A stretch of 64,000 nucleotides of DNA, taken from assembly GCA_033065855.1 (NCBI GenBank), contig JAVXUO010002083.1, positions 372,001 through 436,000 of the forward strand, in the 5' to 3' direction. The notes under the pieces are model-generated. The model was not told the DNA's origin, did no database searches, and saw only the letters and a list, made by a program, of their open reading frames with translations. Position 1 is the stretch's first letter, and each line of letters opens with the position of its first letter. The stretch comes from Escallonia rubra. Lineage: Eukaryota; Streptophyta; Magnoliopsida; Escalloniales; Escalloniaceae. Of the stretch, positions 25,601 through 40,600 are shown one piece after another. The position numbers and the translations under genes were made by a program.

Positions 25601-28600
25601 GAAAAATATACCAAAACGAGAACAATTTCTTTTCTAAACAAATCTATAAATACTAACTTGTTTATTGCAGCCCACAGAAAATCCAATAGCGGTGCTAAGC
25701 AGACCATCAATACCACTAGCTCCTCTATTCCCAGCCACCTGTATCCAGTGACATGATAATCCCAAGGTCAACATTGCAGGAATATCGTGAGTACACCGTG
25801 CCCAGTTACTTCCATACATATTGGCATCACGTATTGGCATGCTGTTTCCGATAAATATAGAAGATCCACAGTTAAGAGCTTCCGGAATTGCATGTGCAAC
25901 ATAAGGTTCAGTCAAGGAGTTATCCAAACCGATTAGACATGAAATCTCCCAGGCAACCTACAAAATGGGTGGAATGAACTTACAAAACCATGTAAAGAGA
26001 GGATGGAAGACCTTGAAAAACCAAATACACTTAGAAATAGGATTCACTCTGTCTAGGTCTACAAGAAATAGGAATCAGAACAAGAACCCACAATGAGGTC
26101 CTTGGAATCATGTCTTCTTGTACAACAAGCTTTTAGTTACCAGTTGGGTGACGCCCTTGCAAAGCCATCAAAAGACGCCTTAGAGAGCTTCTTTTTCAAT
26201 TTATTGGTGTTAATTCTTGAAACCCTTTAAATCAATGCTTCTCAATTTCACATGCCAATACTTTTTCTTTTGCAATTTCTAATTTTCTTTTATTTTCCTC
26301 TCTCCACTGTTTCGGTCCAATGTCTGTTTGCCAGTTTCAGTTTAGCACAAAAATTAACACCTTATTTAAGACTCAGAATATTCGTAGGTGACATAAAAAC
26401 AAACACACTATCATCTTACACACATAAAATTTGGTCAATTTGGCATTAGAAAATTTGATCCTATAAGCTATGGGCCTATGGCACATGAGAATACCAACTT
26501 CTCTGACAATCTACATCAAATTGAGAAGAACAAAGCTGTGAAAAACAGGGCATACCACATCTTAAGAGGTAATGCAGCTCCTACACTTCGGGAAAATCTA
26601 TCTCAGCCACAATTGAAGGACTTATTTCTCCCATTCACAAAGATACAACAAGACAGTTAAACAATAGTGGCCGTATTGCTAAAGGCACACCATGTTTGCT
26701 AATCATTCAACAAATACGTTGATGTATACCTCTATACTCTTGATTCCGAAAAGCTGTAGTAACTGTGTTTATTGCACCCCTGCTTTGTTAATACTTTCCC
26801 GAAGCTCTTATGCTTTCTAATACTTTTTAGTTTTAAGTTCTCTTAGCGACAGATAGGAGTTATGACAATGAATTGCAGTTTTGAACAGAAAGCTGGAAAT
26901 TAGATCATCAGAGCTAGTTACAGGCATGTACAAAGTTCAGCAGGTCTGGCTTTTTCTAGAGTTAGCCAACCGAACGTCGTCGAAACTTCACCAAATAAGA
27001 TGTGAAAAGCAAGGTAGAATTCAAGAAGGTAAAATGGAACGATTAACTAAGTAAGGGTGTAAAAGAATCAAGGCTGAAGAATAGAACCATCATGTCTAAT
27101 GCCCGTAGAAAACCAATCCAATTTCTGCTCATGCGCGGTTTACAAGCTTTAAGCAAACAACCAGTGAATTCAGTAGCAGAACTCTGGATCCTATGCGTTA
27201 CAATGTGTGAAGGATCGTGACGACTTGGATGCTTCTCAACCATTACATACGAGCGTGGAAAGCAATCTTCTAGCATCTCAGAAATGCGCTTGCTTGTAAT
27301 CCGGCTACCAATCTGGTATAATGCAAAACTGGAAGTTAATTGACAAGATTTAATATACAATCACACAGCATACAGGGAAGTATCATCGAGCAAACCATTG
27401 CCACATTATCATTACCTAATGCAAGATCCATATGCTTTACTTGTCTTTTGTGGACCGTGTGATCTTTTCTAGATATTGTAAAAGTACATCTACAGACAGG
27501 TAATATGAAAAGGCTAACAAGACAAGAACTATTACCAAACCTGTGTAACTTCTGTCCTTTTATAAGGGCTGTCGCCTTTTGTCTTTCTACGTAATCGACA
27601 ATCTAAAGCAAAGGAAAGGATACTCGCTAACATTAAATCACTGCGAAAGGGACTCCAGGACTCTTCCTGTTTCTCGTCATCTAAAGGGCAGCCGCGCTAT
27701 GGGGAGGGCTAAATGTACGCAGCCTTAACTTAACTTTGAGGAGAGGCTATTCCGCATTTCAAACCCGTGATCTCCGTGAGTTAGCCACCTTAAAAGAAAA
27801 AATGTCATTCTAATTACGGAGAGAAATGTAAGTTCAAGGCCAATGTTGAGCCTTGATGCAATAATAAGGTTGCCAAGGCTCAACCTCGGCCTCAAAGTTT
27901 CATTCCTCTTCATAACTAGAGTGATGTTTGATAAATAGGTGGCTAACTCACCTAGTGCGTTGATTCTTAAACTTATCTTCAAATTAGGGATTGGTATCTT
28001 CCCTGCATGATTCCCCGCAGTATATATTAGAGAATTTTCTCTCGTTTTTCATCATATAAAAATTCATTTTTTTGCAGTCTACGGAGGGTGAAACAAAAGA
28101 GAAGTTCCACGCAATTGTTGTCCTTCCCTTTCTGCCATACAAGCTCCAAACACAGCCTTAAAGTTTGTCTAAAGTACAGTAAATGCACTTAAATTTAATA
28201 GCAAAGGCAGAATTAGTTTATACCTGAACAACCACATCAGGCAGCGCCCATTCCCTGACGACACTGGAGAGTAATAAATGATCAAGATGATCAACAAATA
28301 ACAAATTCTCTGCATTTGTAGAAAAGGAAGTCATATACTTTCTCAATCGCAGGCCTGATAAGATGTCAGCTACAATTGGCCATTGAAGGTGTTTAGCAAG
28401 AAGAAGAGCTGCCCATATGTCATCCTCTGTTCGAATTGCACCAATTAGTAAAAGTCCTCGCTTTGCCCCTTGAATCACTCTTATAACCTCAGTCATATGC
28501 CCATGTGTATAACAACATGCAAGAGAATGTTGCACTTGGACATAAGACGTAAATGGTGCAGCACTTGACATCCAGAAATCTAATCCTTCTAGACAATTAC

Positions 28601-31600
28601 GCATCCACTTCCTTGGACTGTTTTCTAATGGTTCCCTAAAAGGACAGTTGATGTGAGCCGGCCCAGAAGGTGAAGAGGTTGCCCAATGTACAGCGGAGTC
28701 AAGGGTGGTCAGTACCATCCTTGCAGGTATATTATCTGTGGGTGCAGGAAGACCGAAGAAGTACCTCACAAATGGGCCAAAATGGTTGACCTGGTGTACA
28801 AAACAAAGACATAGTTCGTGAGAACAATTAAAACATTCAGTAGCCTCCTGCACTAGGCTGCCATCATATCAGGTCAAGATAGATTGGCAGATGATGAATT
28901 AGATGATTTTGTACAGCTACCACACAATTCAGGAAATATAGAACTCAATAAATACAAGTGGCAACTCCAAGGAAAGACTAGAGAAAATATATTGTCATAA
29001 AAACCTAATGAGTCAAGCCACTTGAGCTATGAGCAAGGTGAGCCCATCTAAATCTAATCCTACATCAGTTCAACATAATCCATGTTATATGTTTCTTTAC
29101 AACAAAATCAGGGTAAGTATGAAATATCAAACCCAGTAGGCCAGCACCCAAGAATATAAAACCTTAAAATTTCTGAAGGGGTAATGTCAACATCAGACAC
29201 CCCATAACCAATTTGGTCAATGCACCAAACAAGATGGCAACAACTGAACACTCCACATTCAAAATTGGAGTATGTTATCTCAAAATCATCATAGAAGCAT
29301 CAAATTTGGAAGTCTGCTAGGCAGGGGCCCTAGTTGCTGCTTAATCCCAGCTGGAGGTTGACCTAAACTTCCAACTTCAGCTTCCATAATACTGTATGAA
29401 AATAGCACTAGTGCTAGATCGCTACTGTATTCAGATGGCAGGATATAAATTTCAAACATGTGTCACAGCAGAAAGTAACAACACGTCCCATGGATCAAAT
29501 CGTAGTTCCTTCTTTCAGAACCCACAAATCAGCATGCCCTCTAGAATCCAAAGAGAAGCTCCCTTCCCAGCTTCATATGCTCAGTTCATCAATACCTTTT
29601 GGATAAGTAAAATATAGACTAAGAGAATGGCATATTTGTTTTATTTTATTATTTTGATAAAAAATTGTATCCTCCCAAGACCCCCGGAACATGGGAAGCC
29701 TCGTGCACCAGGCCACACAAATTAGTAGCAGGAGCTAGCATAAAGCACTAACCTGGCCAATCTATAAAACCTGCAACTTGAAACACATGCATCATTTCCC
29801 ACAACAGAAAACCTTAACAGAGGCACCAAAACCCTCGCCTCTGCACATACCACAGCCATTGCAGGCACCCATCTCTGGCCAGTCTCCTACACACCGTGCT
29901 TCTAAAACAATTATGGAAACCCAGCTCCATCCAACCAAAACAGCCCCATGCTTTGCCAAAAGAATGGTACCGACCCTTATGTATGTCTGATACTTCACCG
30001 CCTCGAAGCCATGTGCATCCAACTTCAATTGGCAAAGCTCTAGCCAACCAAGCACCATCAGAGGGAAACACCCACTGCTAACTGCTCCTGGGAACTTTGT
30101 TGAACTTGAACCCATGGCAGAATAGGAGGAATGGAGTCCATTGGTAAAAGCTACCCAGGGGGGACCGCCACCCCCAACAGGCACATTCAATGGCTAGGAA
30201 ACAAAAAAAAAAGAATGTGAAAAAATTGAATCCCCAAAATTCCAACGGGAGAAGCTTGTACTTGTATGCATTATCTGATGTCAGCAAAGGCAGGACAAAA
30301 GCTTTTGCAAAACAAATTTGAAATGTTGATAAGAAACATGGCTCATAAGTGGACATTCTTGCCTGCTATGTAATAATATCACATTGCTCTGACAGCTGTA
30401 AATGGCCCCGGGTCCTTTTCAGTTAAAAAAGTCAAATGCACCATTTATACATGTAGAAAGAACAAATATGATGTTGAGTAACTCAACCAGGTCCAACCAG
30501 AAGTAAGAGCTAACCTTATCAAATATAATATGTCCATCAAAACTACCTGTCTTCTAATATAGGTTGTAAGTAGGGGTTAAAAGTTTAACATACCTGATTA
30601 ATGGCCTGGTTTGCTCCAGCATCTTGCAGCTCTGGAGGACGATCAGCAGTTAGTAATAAAAGTGGTACAAAATCTTGACTAGCCTCTACAACCTGTACAA
30701 CACCACTTACTATTAGCGAGGGATCCAAAATATACCTAATCAAAGCACAATATAAGCAAAACAACAATATTTAAGAGAATGAAGTGCAAGGAAGAAAGAA
30801 ATGTGAAAGCAGGCAGAGGTGCTTACTCCCCCAACAGAAGGGACAAAAATTGCATTATGATTGACAACGAGAAAAGCAAATTCAGTGAGACACTAAGAGA
30901 TTTCCAACATGGTTACAATCAACTAAAACTTAACTAAACATAGGAAACTGGAATCCCATTTGCCACTATTACTAAAAGAATGAGTTAAGTTTCAATATCT
31001 AGTGATACTCACAGCAGGAAGAAGGTTTGAGACTGCAGTGCCAGATGATGTTATGACCACTGCTGGTTTATGAGAACCTCTGGCATAACCTATAGCGTGA
31101 AATGCAAGCGAGCGCTCATCAAAGCACGCGATACAAGTTGTAAGGGGATGACTAGAAGCAGCAATTGCAAGGGGAGACGATCGTGATCCTGGAGCTACAC
31201 AAAAATACTAGATGAAGAATGAATCAGAAAAAGTATACCCCCACATACGTAGCAAAGGAGACCATCAATTAATCTCACCGTCAGACCAAGTCGAGAGCAT
31301 TCTTCGATTATGAGTGACGCCCACAAGGTATTGATGTTAGCATAATCTTGCACTGATAAGTAAGTTATTTCACCAACATGATCCAATTCATACTGAAACA
31401 GAGACAAACTACCTGAATAATTTATACACAAGTTTGCTCCACTGAGGCACTTCAAATTAAACAACTGAACAACAAAAAAAATTCAGACATATTCTCATTC
31501 ATATTTTACGATTGGAAGTGGCATACCATGTTTTTGGAAATAGCTACTGTGGGTGAAAGCCTGATAGAGAACTGGCAGGAACATGAAGCATCTTTCTGTA

Positions 31601-34600
31601 AATAGAATGGGCAGTTAAATTATGCATTATTCCGTTGGATCCTCATTGAAATTATAAATAGGAGTTATAGGACAGAACAAAACCATCCAGCCTGTAAGGA
31701 TCACCTCCCTCCCAAGCCACATCAAAATTTTCTCAAAGGCAGGAAAATTACCAGGATAAAGGGGATACCAGTTCCATAGGGTCACCCAAGAAATCCCTTC
31801 CACCCTGTGAAAGAGCAGTTGCGTATACCTACAAAAATCAAGTTTCCCAATAAAAGATTGACAAATGGAATACATAATTGAGTCAAAATGTCTCACTAAA
31901 GTCCAACAATTCTCATAGTATATTCAAGGCATAACAATAATGTCGGAGAAAAATCCTTCCACGCTCCATCCAGCCTTTGCATTTAATCAATCAGAAGATT
32001 GGGAACCACGTAATAGCTACTAAAAAGATGAGAGCTAAGCAACAATGTGACAGTCAGGATGGGATGGTTGTGAGTCAGTTCAGTATCTACAGTAGCATGG
32101 GATATGGATGTGTTCTCCAAGCCCAGCCATTAAGTAAACGATCATGAAACTAGAACTCCAAGGAAACTTAGTTGCCAGAATCAGACTACCAAAAAGTAAG
32201 TATAATAAGGCAATCATATGCAAATATGATTTTAGTAGTATAAACGTTACATTTAAGAAGAACTATAAAGTTCAATGGCTTCTTGAGCCAGGGTGGATCA
32301 TCAGAATCAAGGCATACGCCAACGTATTGGTTAAAGAAACCTGAACCGGCTCCTCAATTTGAGAAGGGTCTAAAAGTCAATCCTATGAATGGAAAGACAT
32401 AGACAACCAACCAAATTAGAAGTAAGTTTCCCAGTGTAGGGCGATTCTATATATACATAGTATAATTAGAGAAAAGAAGAGAGCGAGAGAGAGAAACGGT
32501 GCAACCAAGTAGTTGAAACAATTTAGACTTCAAGCTACATCCTCGTGTAAGTTTAAATAGATAAAAAAAATTTACCATTTGAGCATTTTTATCCTCTACC
32601 ATGTTGAACTTTCTGAGAACAGGCGCGACGCATTTGTTGTGGCATTCCTCTGTGATGGGCGCCATATGATGTCTGGTCTGAAAACAATAAAATGCATTAC
32701 TGATGACTGATGAGGAAGCTGAGGCAAGGGGGGAAAAACTTCTAATTTTCATATCCTCACATAAAGTCCAACATTAAAATCTGCAGATGCAAGAGTAATC
32801 TTACTAACGGTATAATAACGTTTTACACCATCCTAACATATAATAAAAGAAGAACATTCGTAATCGCAATATTTAAAAGAGCTAAAAAATAATATAAGTA
32901 GCACTAAATTACTCCAAAGTGAGGGTTGACGTTAGGTTTCCAGTAAAGGTTAGTAGCTCAGTCATTTTACCAAAATCTGAAATGGGTTTTATGCTTTAAC
33001 TTATGTTAAGATTATTCTTGTTCTTGCATGAACAACAGTACAAGGAGTCTCTTTCTTTCTTGCCTAATCTACTTGCAATGCCTAAATATACTGCCAAACA
33101 GAAAATTTAGGTACACATAATTGTTATGCTTAAATTCGCCAACTTACTATGAATTTCTGACAGTTGTAGATAGCACCTGGTTTGTTTGTTCACAGATCCC
33201 CCTCATGAGTCAAAGCTTACCATGTTTGTACATAAAATAAACCATATGAACCCACCCCCTCAGCTCTTTCTACAACTTTAAATTGTAAAGAGAGACATAT
33301 TATGAGTATCAATGACCTTTTACATCTAGATTCTAGATGCCATGTAGAGAATGGAACATTCAAGGTTAGCAAACAAATCTTGCATAACCTTTTCCATCAC
33401 CATCAGGATAAAAAGGATAAAAATAGAGCAAATATCTCATAACCACCTTCTCAAGGCCACACATAAAAGCTACAAAGGATGTGATTGGTTGTCCCCTAAA
33501 AAGGTGAGATAATATAGGCACAAACCCTTGAAGTGATGTTAGGAAGGCTGGTGTTTTAGAAATAACATCAGGTTTAAGATGTATAAAGCTCTATGGTGAG
33601 ATTCTGGATGGACCTCTCTTGCAGGGAGAAATAACTGCAGGACCTTTCCCAGACTATGCTAGGAGGAAAAAAAATAGTACAGAGATCGTCTTTTCCCTTT
33701 TTTCCTTAGTTTATATTTCTTCGCACGCCAGGGGAGGGGGGAGCATGGATGGAGGGAACTGGTCGAACCTTCTACAAAAAACATTCAAGATTTGGAGGTC
33801 AAATAGGTTGTGACCTTGATTGATAGACTGCTTATGCAGCTCAGGGACGATAGGGAGGGTAGACTGGCATTAGAAGAAGGATGTAATATACATCAAGTCC
33901 TGAGTAATCACCTATACTCTAGATTCATGTTCCAGTATAAGTACCATGTGAAGATTGAAAAAAACATATATCATGTAACTTTTACATACGGAAAGATCCA
34001 ATAGGTACTTAAATTGCAGAAATGCACAAGATCTCATGAATAATAAGTGAAAAGATACCATTGTACTATCATCCTTGGCAGTCTATATAGATAATAAACT
34101 TACAAATATATCTTGTACGTTTTAACTTCTTCTTTGGATTAATTAGGTCCGAAGCCTCACAGCTCTCAAAACCAAAGAGAAAACTCAAAGAATAAAGCTG
34201 ACAGGTGGAGATTACAACCTGAGGGTACCTGGTAGAAAGATAACTCATAACGTTGAATGGCCTCCCCAAATGCACAAAGCGATGATTCATTCCATGCCAG
34301 CGTTGCAGCTAAAATCGAAATCCCCTCAAGCTCAACTAACTCCATCTGCCAATTAAAAATTACCATGTTAAGTTACTTGATCCTCTAGAAGCTTAAGCGA
34401 AAATGGGCACACTTCAACTGAATGGAACCTTGAGCCCCACCTACATGTCTATATCGCAATATAATACTTAATTAAAACATAAGAGATGCAGCACGAGTTG
34501 GATGCAAGATTAAAGGTAGAAAAGCAGATGCTTACTTGGGGAATAAACAGGTGAAATGAACCAGTTTCGTACTCTTTAGAAGATGACATTGTCTCGGAAT

Positions 34601-37600
34601 CAAAAATGGCATAACCATAACGCATTGAGAGTGCTGAATCGTTTGAAGGACATCTGTTGAAGCACCATAACATGATGTTACAATCGTTTGAAGGACATCT
34701 GATAACTTCAAATCAAGAGATAAAAAGAAACTATATGATTGTAGTTCAAACTAGAAAAACATAAACCCTGCAGGCAACTTAATATGCAGTAAAATTGGAT
34801 AACAAGGCGGGTTCAAAAACCAAAAATCGAACACCATTTTGTACAAAATTAACTCAACTGGCACCAATTAGAGACTTCGGCAGCAAGCAGGCACTAGGTT
34901 GGAGACAGTGACAATACTATATAGAACTATGATTGCACCAAAACATTAGCATCATTTTGTGAAGAAGTTACCTTGAGTCACACCTACAAGGCTACAACGT
35001 ACTTGGACAGCAAATTAGCAATGCACTTGGTTGGGGACCGTGAATCCACTTACAAGACAAAAACGCATAATTACCTATGCCAGTACTTTTATTTTTATTT
35101 TATTTTATTCTTCTAATAAGCAAAAGATTTTACTATAAACCCCAAGAGGGGGGAACCCTCATACAAAAGACGCCCAAAGACTAAAGGAGGTGCGCTGGGT
35201 AAACCCATTTACATAGAGGATGCTATGATCAAGTCATCTAAAAGGACTTAAAAAGGCATCAGATGATCCTTGACCCAAAAGAAAAGCCTGTTCAGAAAAG
35301 AAGAATGCTACAGATGAAGAGGAATCTCCACACCCTTAAAAGCACACAAATCCCTCTCCCTCCAGAGTCCAGACGTACCACATAGAACACAATGGCAGTA
35401 ACCTCCACTCACAAACACTCTTCGGAACCTTTGCCCTGTTCCAACTTAGCATCAACTCTTTCATCAATCTCGGCAACACCTGTGTCATACCTGAAATCAG
35501 CTCATTGCTTGAGTAATGGCATCTGTATTAGCTAGAACATCTACAAATGAACTCACAGCTTCTAGTTCCAATCGTAAAAGTCTCTTCAAAGATGCGGATT
35601 CCAAACCATTTTTTCCATATAGAAAAGTCGACTAATCAAAATGGTAGCCTCCTTATTGACGGCCAATTGAAATAACTCTAGAAACTCACACTCAAAGACT
35701 CCAACTTACACCAGTCCAACCAAATATGATCTGATTATCGCTGCTCACCGCGAAAGAAATGAGTTTCATTAAATCTTGCCACCCATTAGTCATATATCTC
35801 CACAAACCGACACCATAATGCAATCTCGAAGGCAGAGAAATCCACTTCCAGGGATCCTTTACCAATTCTACAATCCACCACCCTACACCGCAATTACTCT
35901 TCCTCTCTCAAAACCTCCAAAACATTAAAGACCCGCAGATCTTTCACAGCCAACCCATCTTATGAAATTAGAGAACAAACAGTGTCGCAATTCACTAAAT
36001 GGTTTTTAAATGGATCTGCCAAACAAATCCCTTCTAAGCTTATCAAATCTCTCCAAAACAAAAACGGGAATTCGGAAAGCAGAGATATAGTAGGTAAAAA
36101 AAAATTACAAAGAGCACTCTTAATCAACGTAAGCCTCCCACTCTTGAATAAGGTATTGCCTCTTCCACCCCGCCAACCTCGATAGAAGTGTGCAATAATA
36201 TGATCCCAAACCGCTTTAGTTTCCACATTGCTCCCAAATGCAACCCTAAGTTAGAAGTTGGGAAAGAGCTTACCTAGCATCGCAGAATGTCTGCCAGAAT
36301 TGTAACATTACCTACCTCCCCCACTGGCAAGATTCACACTTACTCTAATTAGTCCTCACTCCAAAGCGTAAAAGAATCCCCCTAAAGTATCTCATCTAAG
36401 ACTCTTCAGCCCCAGAAAAACGATAGCATCATCCACTAATGTAAAAGGGAGACAATGTTAGTTACTCCCCCACCCCTCAACTATAAAGCCTTCCAAAAAA
36501 CCACCAGCTACAGACTGACTAATCATCATGATGTTAGCCTCCATAGCCATTACGAATGGAAGGGTCAACAGAGGATTTCCTTGCCGAATGCCTCTCAATG
36601 TGGAAAACAAACTGCCGGACAACCATTGACCATAACAGAGAAGCCTAGGAAGCAGGCACACCTCTTCTGGGTCGAGGTATCGTGCCCGACACCTACTGCC
36701 ACCCAGAAACCTCTGGACAAGTGTCGGATATCTCCATGCAGGGAAAAGGTTGATGATGGAGATCCATGGGGAAATGGACGTGACGAGGCAATTCATGATG
36801 ATTAAATCTTGAAGGATGGAAGGGACGAAAGCTGTTTTTGTTTTCCTTTTTGACTTGTTTTAACGGGATCTTGCATCACCTCATTACCTATGTTCTATAA
36901 CTTGACTTCCAGCTTATTTGTGGTTTTTAGCTGGTGTTTTACTATTTATGAGGGTGGAATGTGCTTGAAACTTGGATAAACATGCACAATAAAAAAAAAT
37001 ATATCAACAATTCAGTAGAGTCCAAGAATTGGTTTTTTTCGAGAATACGGTGTCCAGTGTCCCCGTCGGTTTTGGACGCGGTGTCCGTGTCCGTGCTACT
37101 TGGAGAGAAGCAAGCCCAAATTCAACTCCTCCATTTCTCTCCAAACCCTATATGACATAATAAACAAGAATTTCTAATCAACATGGTCAGCCTTATCAAT
37201 TTCAACTTGCACACCACACCCCCAACCTATCCACCACGCATTCATTGCTATAAGCATCAACAAAAGTGTTCTGAGTGCTTGATTTTACTTTTGAAAACCT
37301 TGCTCAACCTGTTAGACAAGACATTAGTCAATAACTAGTACGCATACTTCCCCAATGTTTTCTGCTCCACTTTTAGTAGGTTTTAGAGTGACGAAAGAAA
37401 GCATTACTACTCCGCTCGTAACTTCCAAACTCAACGAACTCCTGAAACACTGTCACCAGGTCCTCCCTCAACACAAGCCAAAGCCATCAAGACTTAGAGC
37501 CTTTGTACTGCAACCTGCCAATGCCTCTAAGACTTCTGTCTCGTAGAGGGTCTCTACAATTACACTTTATCCTCCTCTCCAATAGTCGAGAACAACAAAC

Positions 37601-40600
37601 CCTCAAGACCCGGCTTCCGTCTTCTTGTTACTCATATAACTGCTCATAAGAATGAATAATGCCTTCTAACTAATCTACCGAAATGGTTACCTCTTCTTTG
37701 AGCTTTAGCCTCTTCTTCTACTCATATTACACCAGGCACTATCCTTGCGATCCAAATTTTTCAGTACCTCCGTTGTTTGCCAAAGAGATTTAAACCTTTC
37801 CAAAGATATCCTTATTCCACCTTTTCAGATCTCCATACAGTAACTTCAATTTGCAAGCCAAACACCGATTTGGCCGTCCAACTAACTAATATAACTCCCA
37901 CCAACCTGGCATCCGCTCCACAAATCCCTTTAATCCACAACTGAAGAAGAGATATCTCTCCCCACTAGAATAGAAGTCAACAGTGAATAACAGAATTCCT
38001 ACTCGAGTTTTTTCAATACACTCTGATATATAGTATACAACATACCCATTCTATAGCATTAGGAAACGCTAATCCTAGTAAATGCGTGAGACGGAATTTA
38101 ACCTAGAAACGAATTGTACTACCTGGGCAATTCCCATACACAGTTGGACCACTTGTCGGGTAAGCATCAAAGATTCCTCCTTGTCCGACTCCAGAAAGTT
38201 CCTGAAAAGATCAACAGCCCAGTGAAAGTTGGTAAAAGCGTTTGCCGAACTTTATCACGGTTTTCAGAACTTTTCCAATTGATATTGCCGCTCCAAAACC
38301 ACCTTTAGGCCAAAAAATATCGGCAAGGCAGAGCACTCATCGATTGCTTTCCAACAACGCACTGATCACCCCAATCCAAGTCCGTATGACAAAGTTATGC
38401 TCGCTAAGTGAAGAAATACACAATGGTAAAAGTCAAACTTGCTACAATTGCTTCCTAATCACTCTCCTATTGTATTGATTGCGCCTAGAAGTCTTCAATC
38501 AGTGTAATTGAGATCCTCCTAGATCACTCCTCCATCCACATGTTTTAAAATGAAAAGGAATTTTCCCACTTCTCCAACCCCTACATTCTCTTGTCTTGCA
38601 TGCACGTAATCACCAACTTCAACTTAGAAAGCACAGCTTACACACTCGTCCTCTTTTCAAAAATTCAGCCACAGAAACATTCCATGTAAACAAATTCAGA
38701 CTCATCTTAACAGTGGAATGATATGAAAACCTCAACCTACCCGCATCCACACCACTCCCCTCACGCCTGACAACCCAATCATAATCAATCGAACACTTTC
38801 AGCTCCCTTGCCTTTAGATCTGCCACCCCTTGACTGTTTAACTAACATTCCAAATACAGCAAACGGCATCTTTTCTTTACCCTCAAAATCCCCCACAAAT
38901 TTAAATAAAACCATTAACTGCCTCCAAAAGCCACGCATCCACATTGGAGCCCACAACTTTTCTCGGACTACCATCTCCACCCACTATAATCAGTGCCACT
39001 ATAATCAAGAGATTCGTCTGGATACTCAGTATTATCCCAGTTGCATTAAGCAATAAGTGCTACCATCATCATCACACCACTTTACAGTATCATCCCAACG
39101 GTCAATGTAAGAAACAGGTCGGTAGTGGTCAACCACTCACAGTCGACTAAGCATCGCCCACGTCAACACATTGAAAAAACTCCCACAAGTACTCTGAACC
39201 CACTCCAGTATAAGAACCGGTTGGCAGCACAACATCATTATCCTATTTCTTCTAGCCCAAGTGCAAGAATTCTGAATTAACTTTATCAGAAACATCATCC
39301 AGCCTTTGCTTAACTCGCCAAGCTCTGTCTTGTCGCTAGTAGGGCTGCAACTTTGGTTGAGCTTTATAGGTTTAACCAACCCGACCCAAGAAAATGTGAG
39401 CTTTTACCCAAACTAACCCACTTAATTATAAAATGCGTTAGAATGGGCTGAGCTCATAGTATAGTGGGTTATTTGGGTTGGGATTTTCAAACGATTTGGT
39501 AAAAACTCATATTTTTTAGCGACCGCCACGGCCAGCCGCCAACAAACGCCACCGACAACGACCGCTGCCACCATGGGCAGCCACAGCCTCTGGCAGCCGC
39601 AACCACCACAGCCGGCCGCCGCGACCCCCAGCAGCCACCACACCTTACACCCACCACCGCAGCCACCGGCTGCAACCGCCACCATCGGCAGCTCCACTGC
39701 TGCCGGCAGTCACCGCATCCACCTCTGTTGGCACCAGCCACCAGCATTCCATTTTTTGTTTCACCTAAAAAAAATTACTTAACTTTGATCAACCCATTAA
39801 ACCCAAATATACCCACTCAACCCAACCCAACCCAACCTAATTAATTCAATCTTTTCAAGGGTTAAAGATCATTGGGTCTTTAAAGCATATTGGGTTTTTT
39901 GGGTTAGGTACAAACCCAACCCAACCCACCCACGTTGCACCCCTGGTCACCAACAACTGCCACCACTGCGAAATCTTCTTGCTATTCATGTCATATAATG
40001 CACCAGGGCTCACCATTGCTCGTCTAAACTAAAGGCGGCGTGAAGAAAGCTCTATTCCATGAAGCAATGACACCTCTAGGAGGAGCATATAGGGTGCGTG
40101 AGAAAAATTATCCAACTATACTTCTTAAGTTTTCTAATGCACTTTTATACGCTAGCTATGTCCCGGTGCATTCTTTGGTAATGGCATAATATCCCTCTAA
40201 ATTGGTTTTATAGGACTTTCGACAACTCACTCAAGTACTTTTCTTGTCTTGGTAATAAGTGCATACATTTAGTTCCTATTAAGCATTATAGTTTGATCAG
40301 CATTTTTGTCCTTTTAATTGTTAAGTGTGATATACACCTTGAATAAATTCTCTAATAGCTTAAGAATTTATATAGCGACAATCACTTAACATGCAATCTG
40401 TTGTGATGTCTTGCAATCATAGTTAGTCGTGGGAAGAGAAATACAATGGTCCTAACTCCTGACTAGAAGAATTTGATGCGGAAAGTGAAACAAACTTCCT
40501 GCAAAAGGGTTGGATTGCAGGGCAAGGCAGGGAACTTCATCACAGTGGAAGGTCCACGAAATATGACTAACCTTTGAAACAAATTTACATCAGTTGAGGC

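Larger units (their letters stand above)
19700..31392 (-). other. PHYLLO module 2: MenD, SEPHCHC synthase (exons 8-17, about residues 330-990)
   Basis: A thiamine-diphosphate enzyme that joins 2-oxoglutarate to isochorismate. Visible signatures: [13 protein letters not shown] at the start of exon 9, [19 protein letters not shown] in exon 10, the long exon 11 with [10 protein letters not shown] and [10 protein letters not shown], and [15 protein letters not shown] in exon 13. The ThDP/Mg box starts with GD at about residues 835-836 ([15 protein letters not shown], exon 14) and ends [14 protein letters not shown] at about 863-876 (exon 15). Exons 14-16 are small and their junctions split codons (AG|G, GG|T), and all restore conserved residues. 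Exon 17 mainly forms the linker to MenC. Confidence 0.9.

Noticed and set aside
31627-31896. Possible extra MenF exon between exons 6 and 7
   Set aside because: No similarity to the expected segment, and exons 6 and 7 already join in phase.
35960-36796. Host genes on the minus strand in PHYLLO intron 3
   Set aside because: Broken RT motifs in several frames with stops; a decayed LINE.
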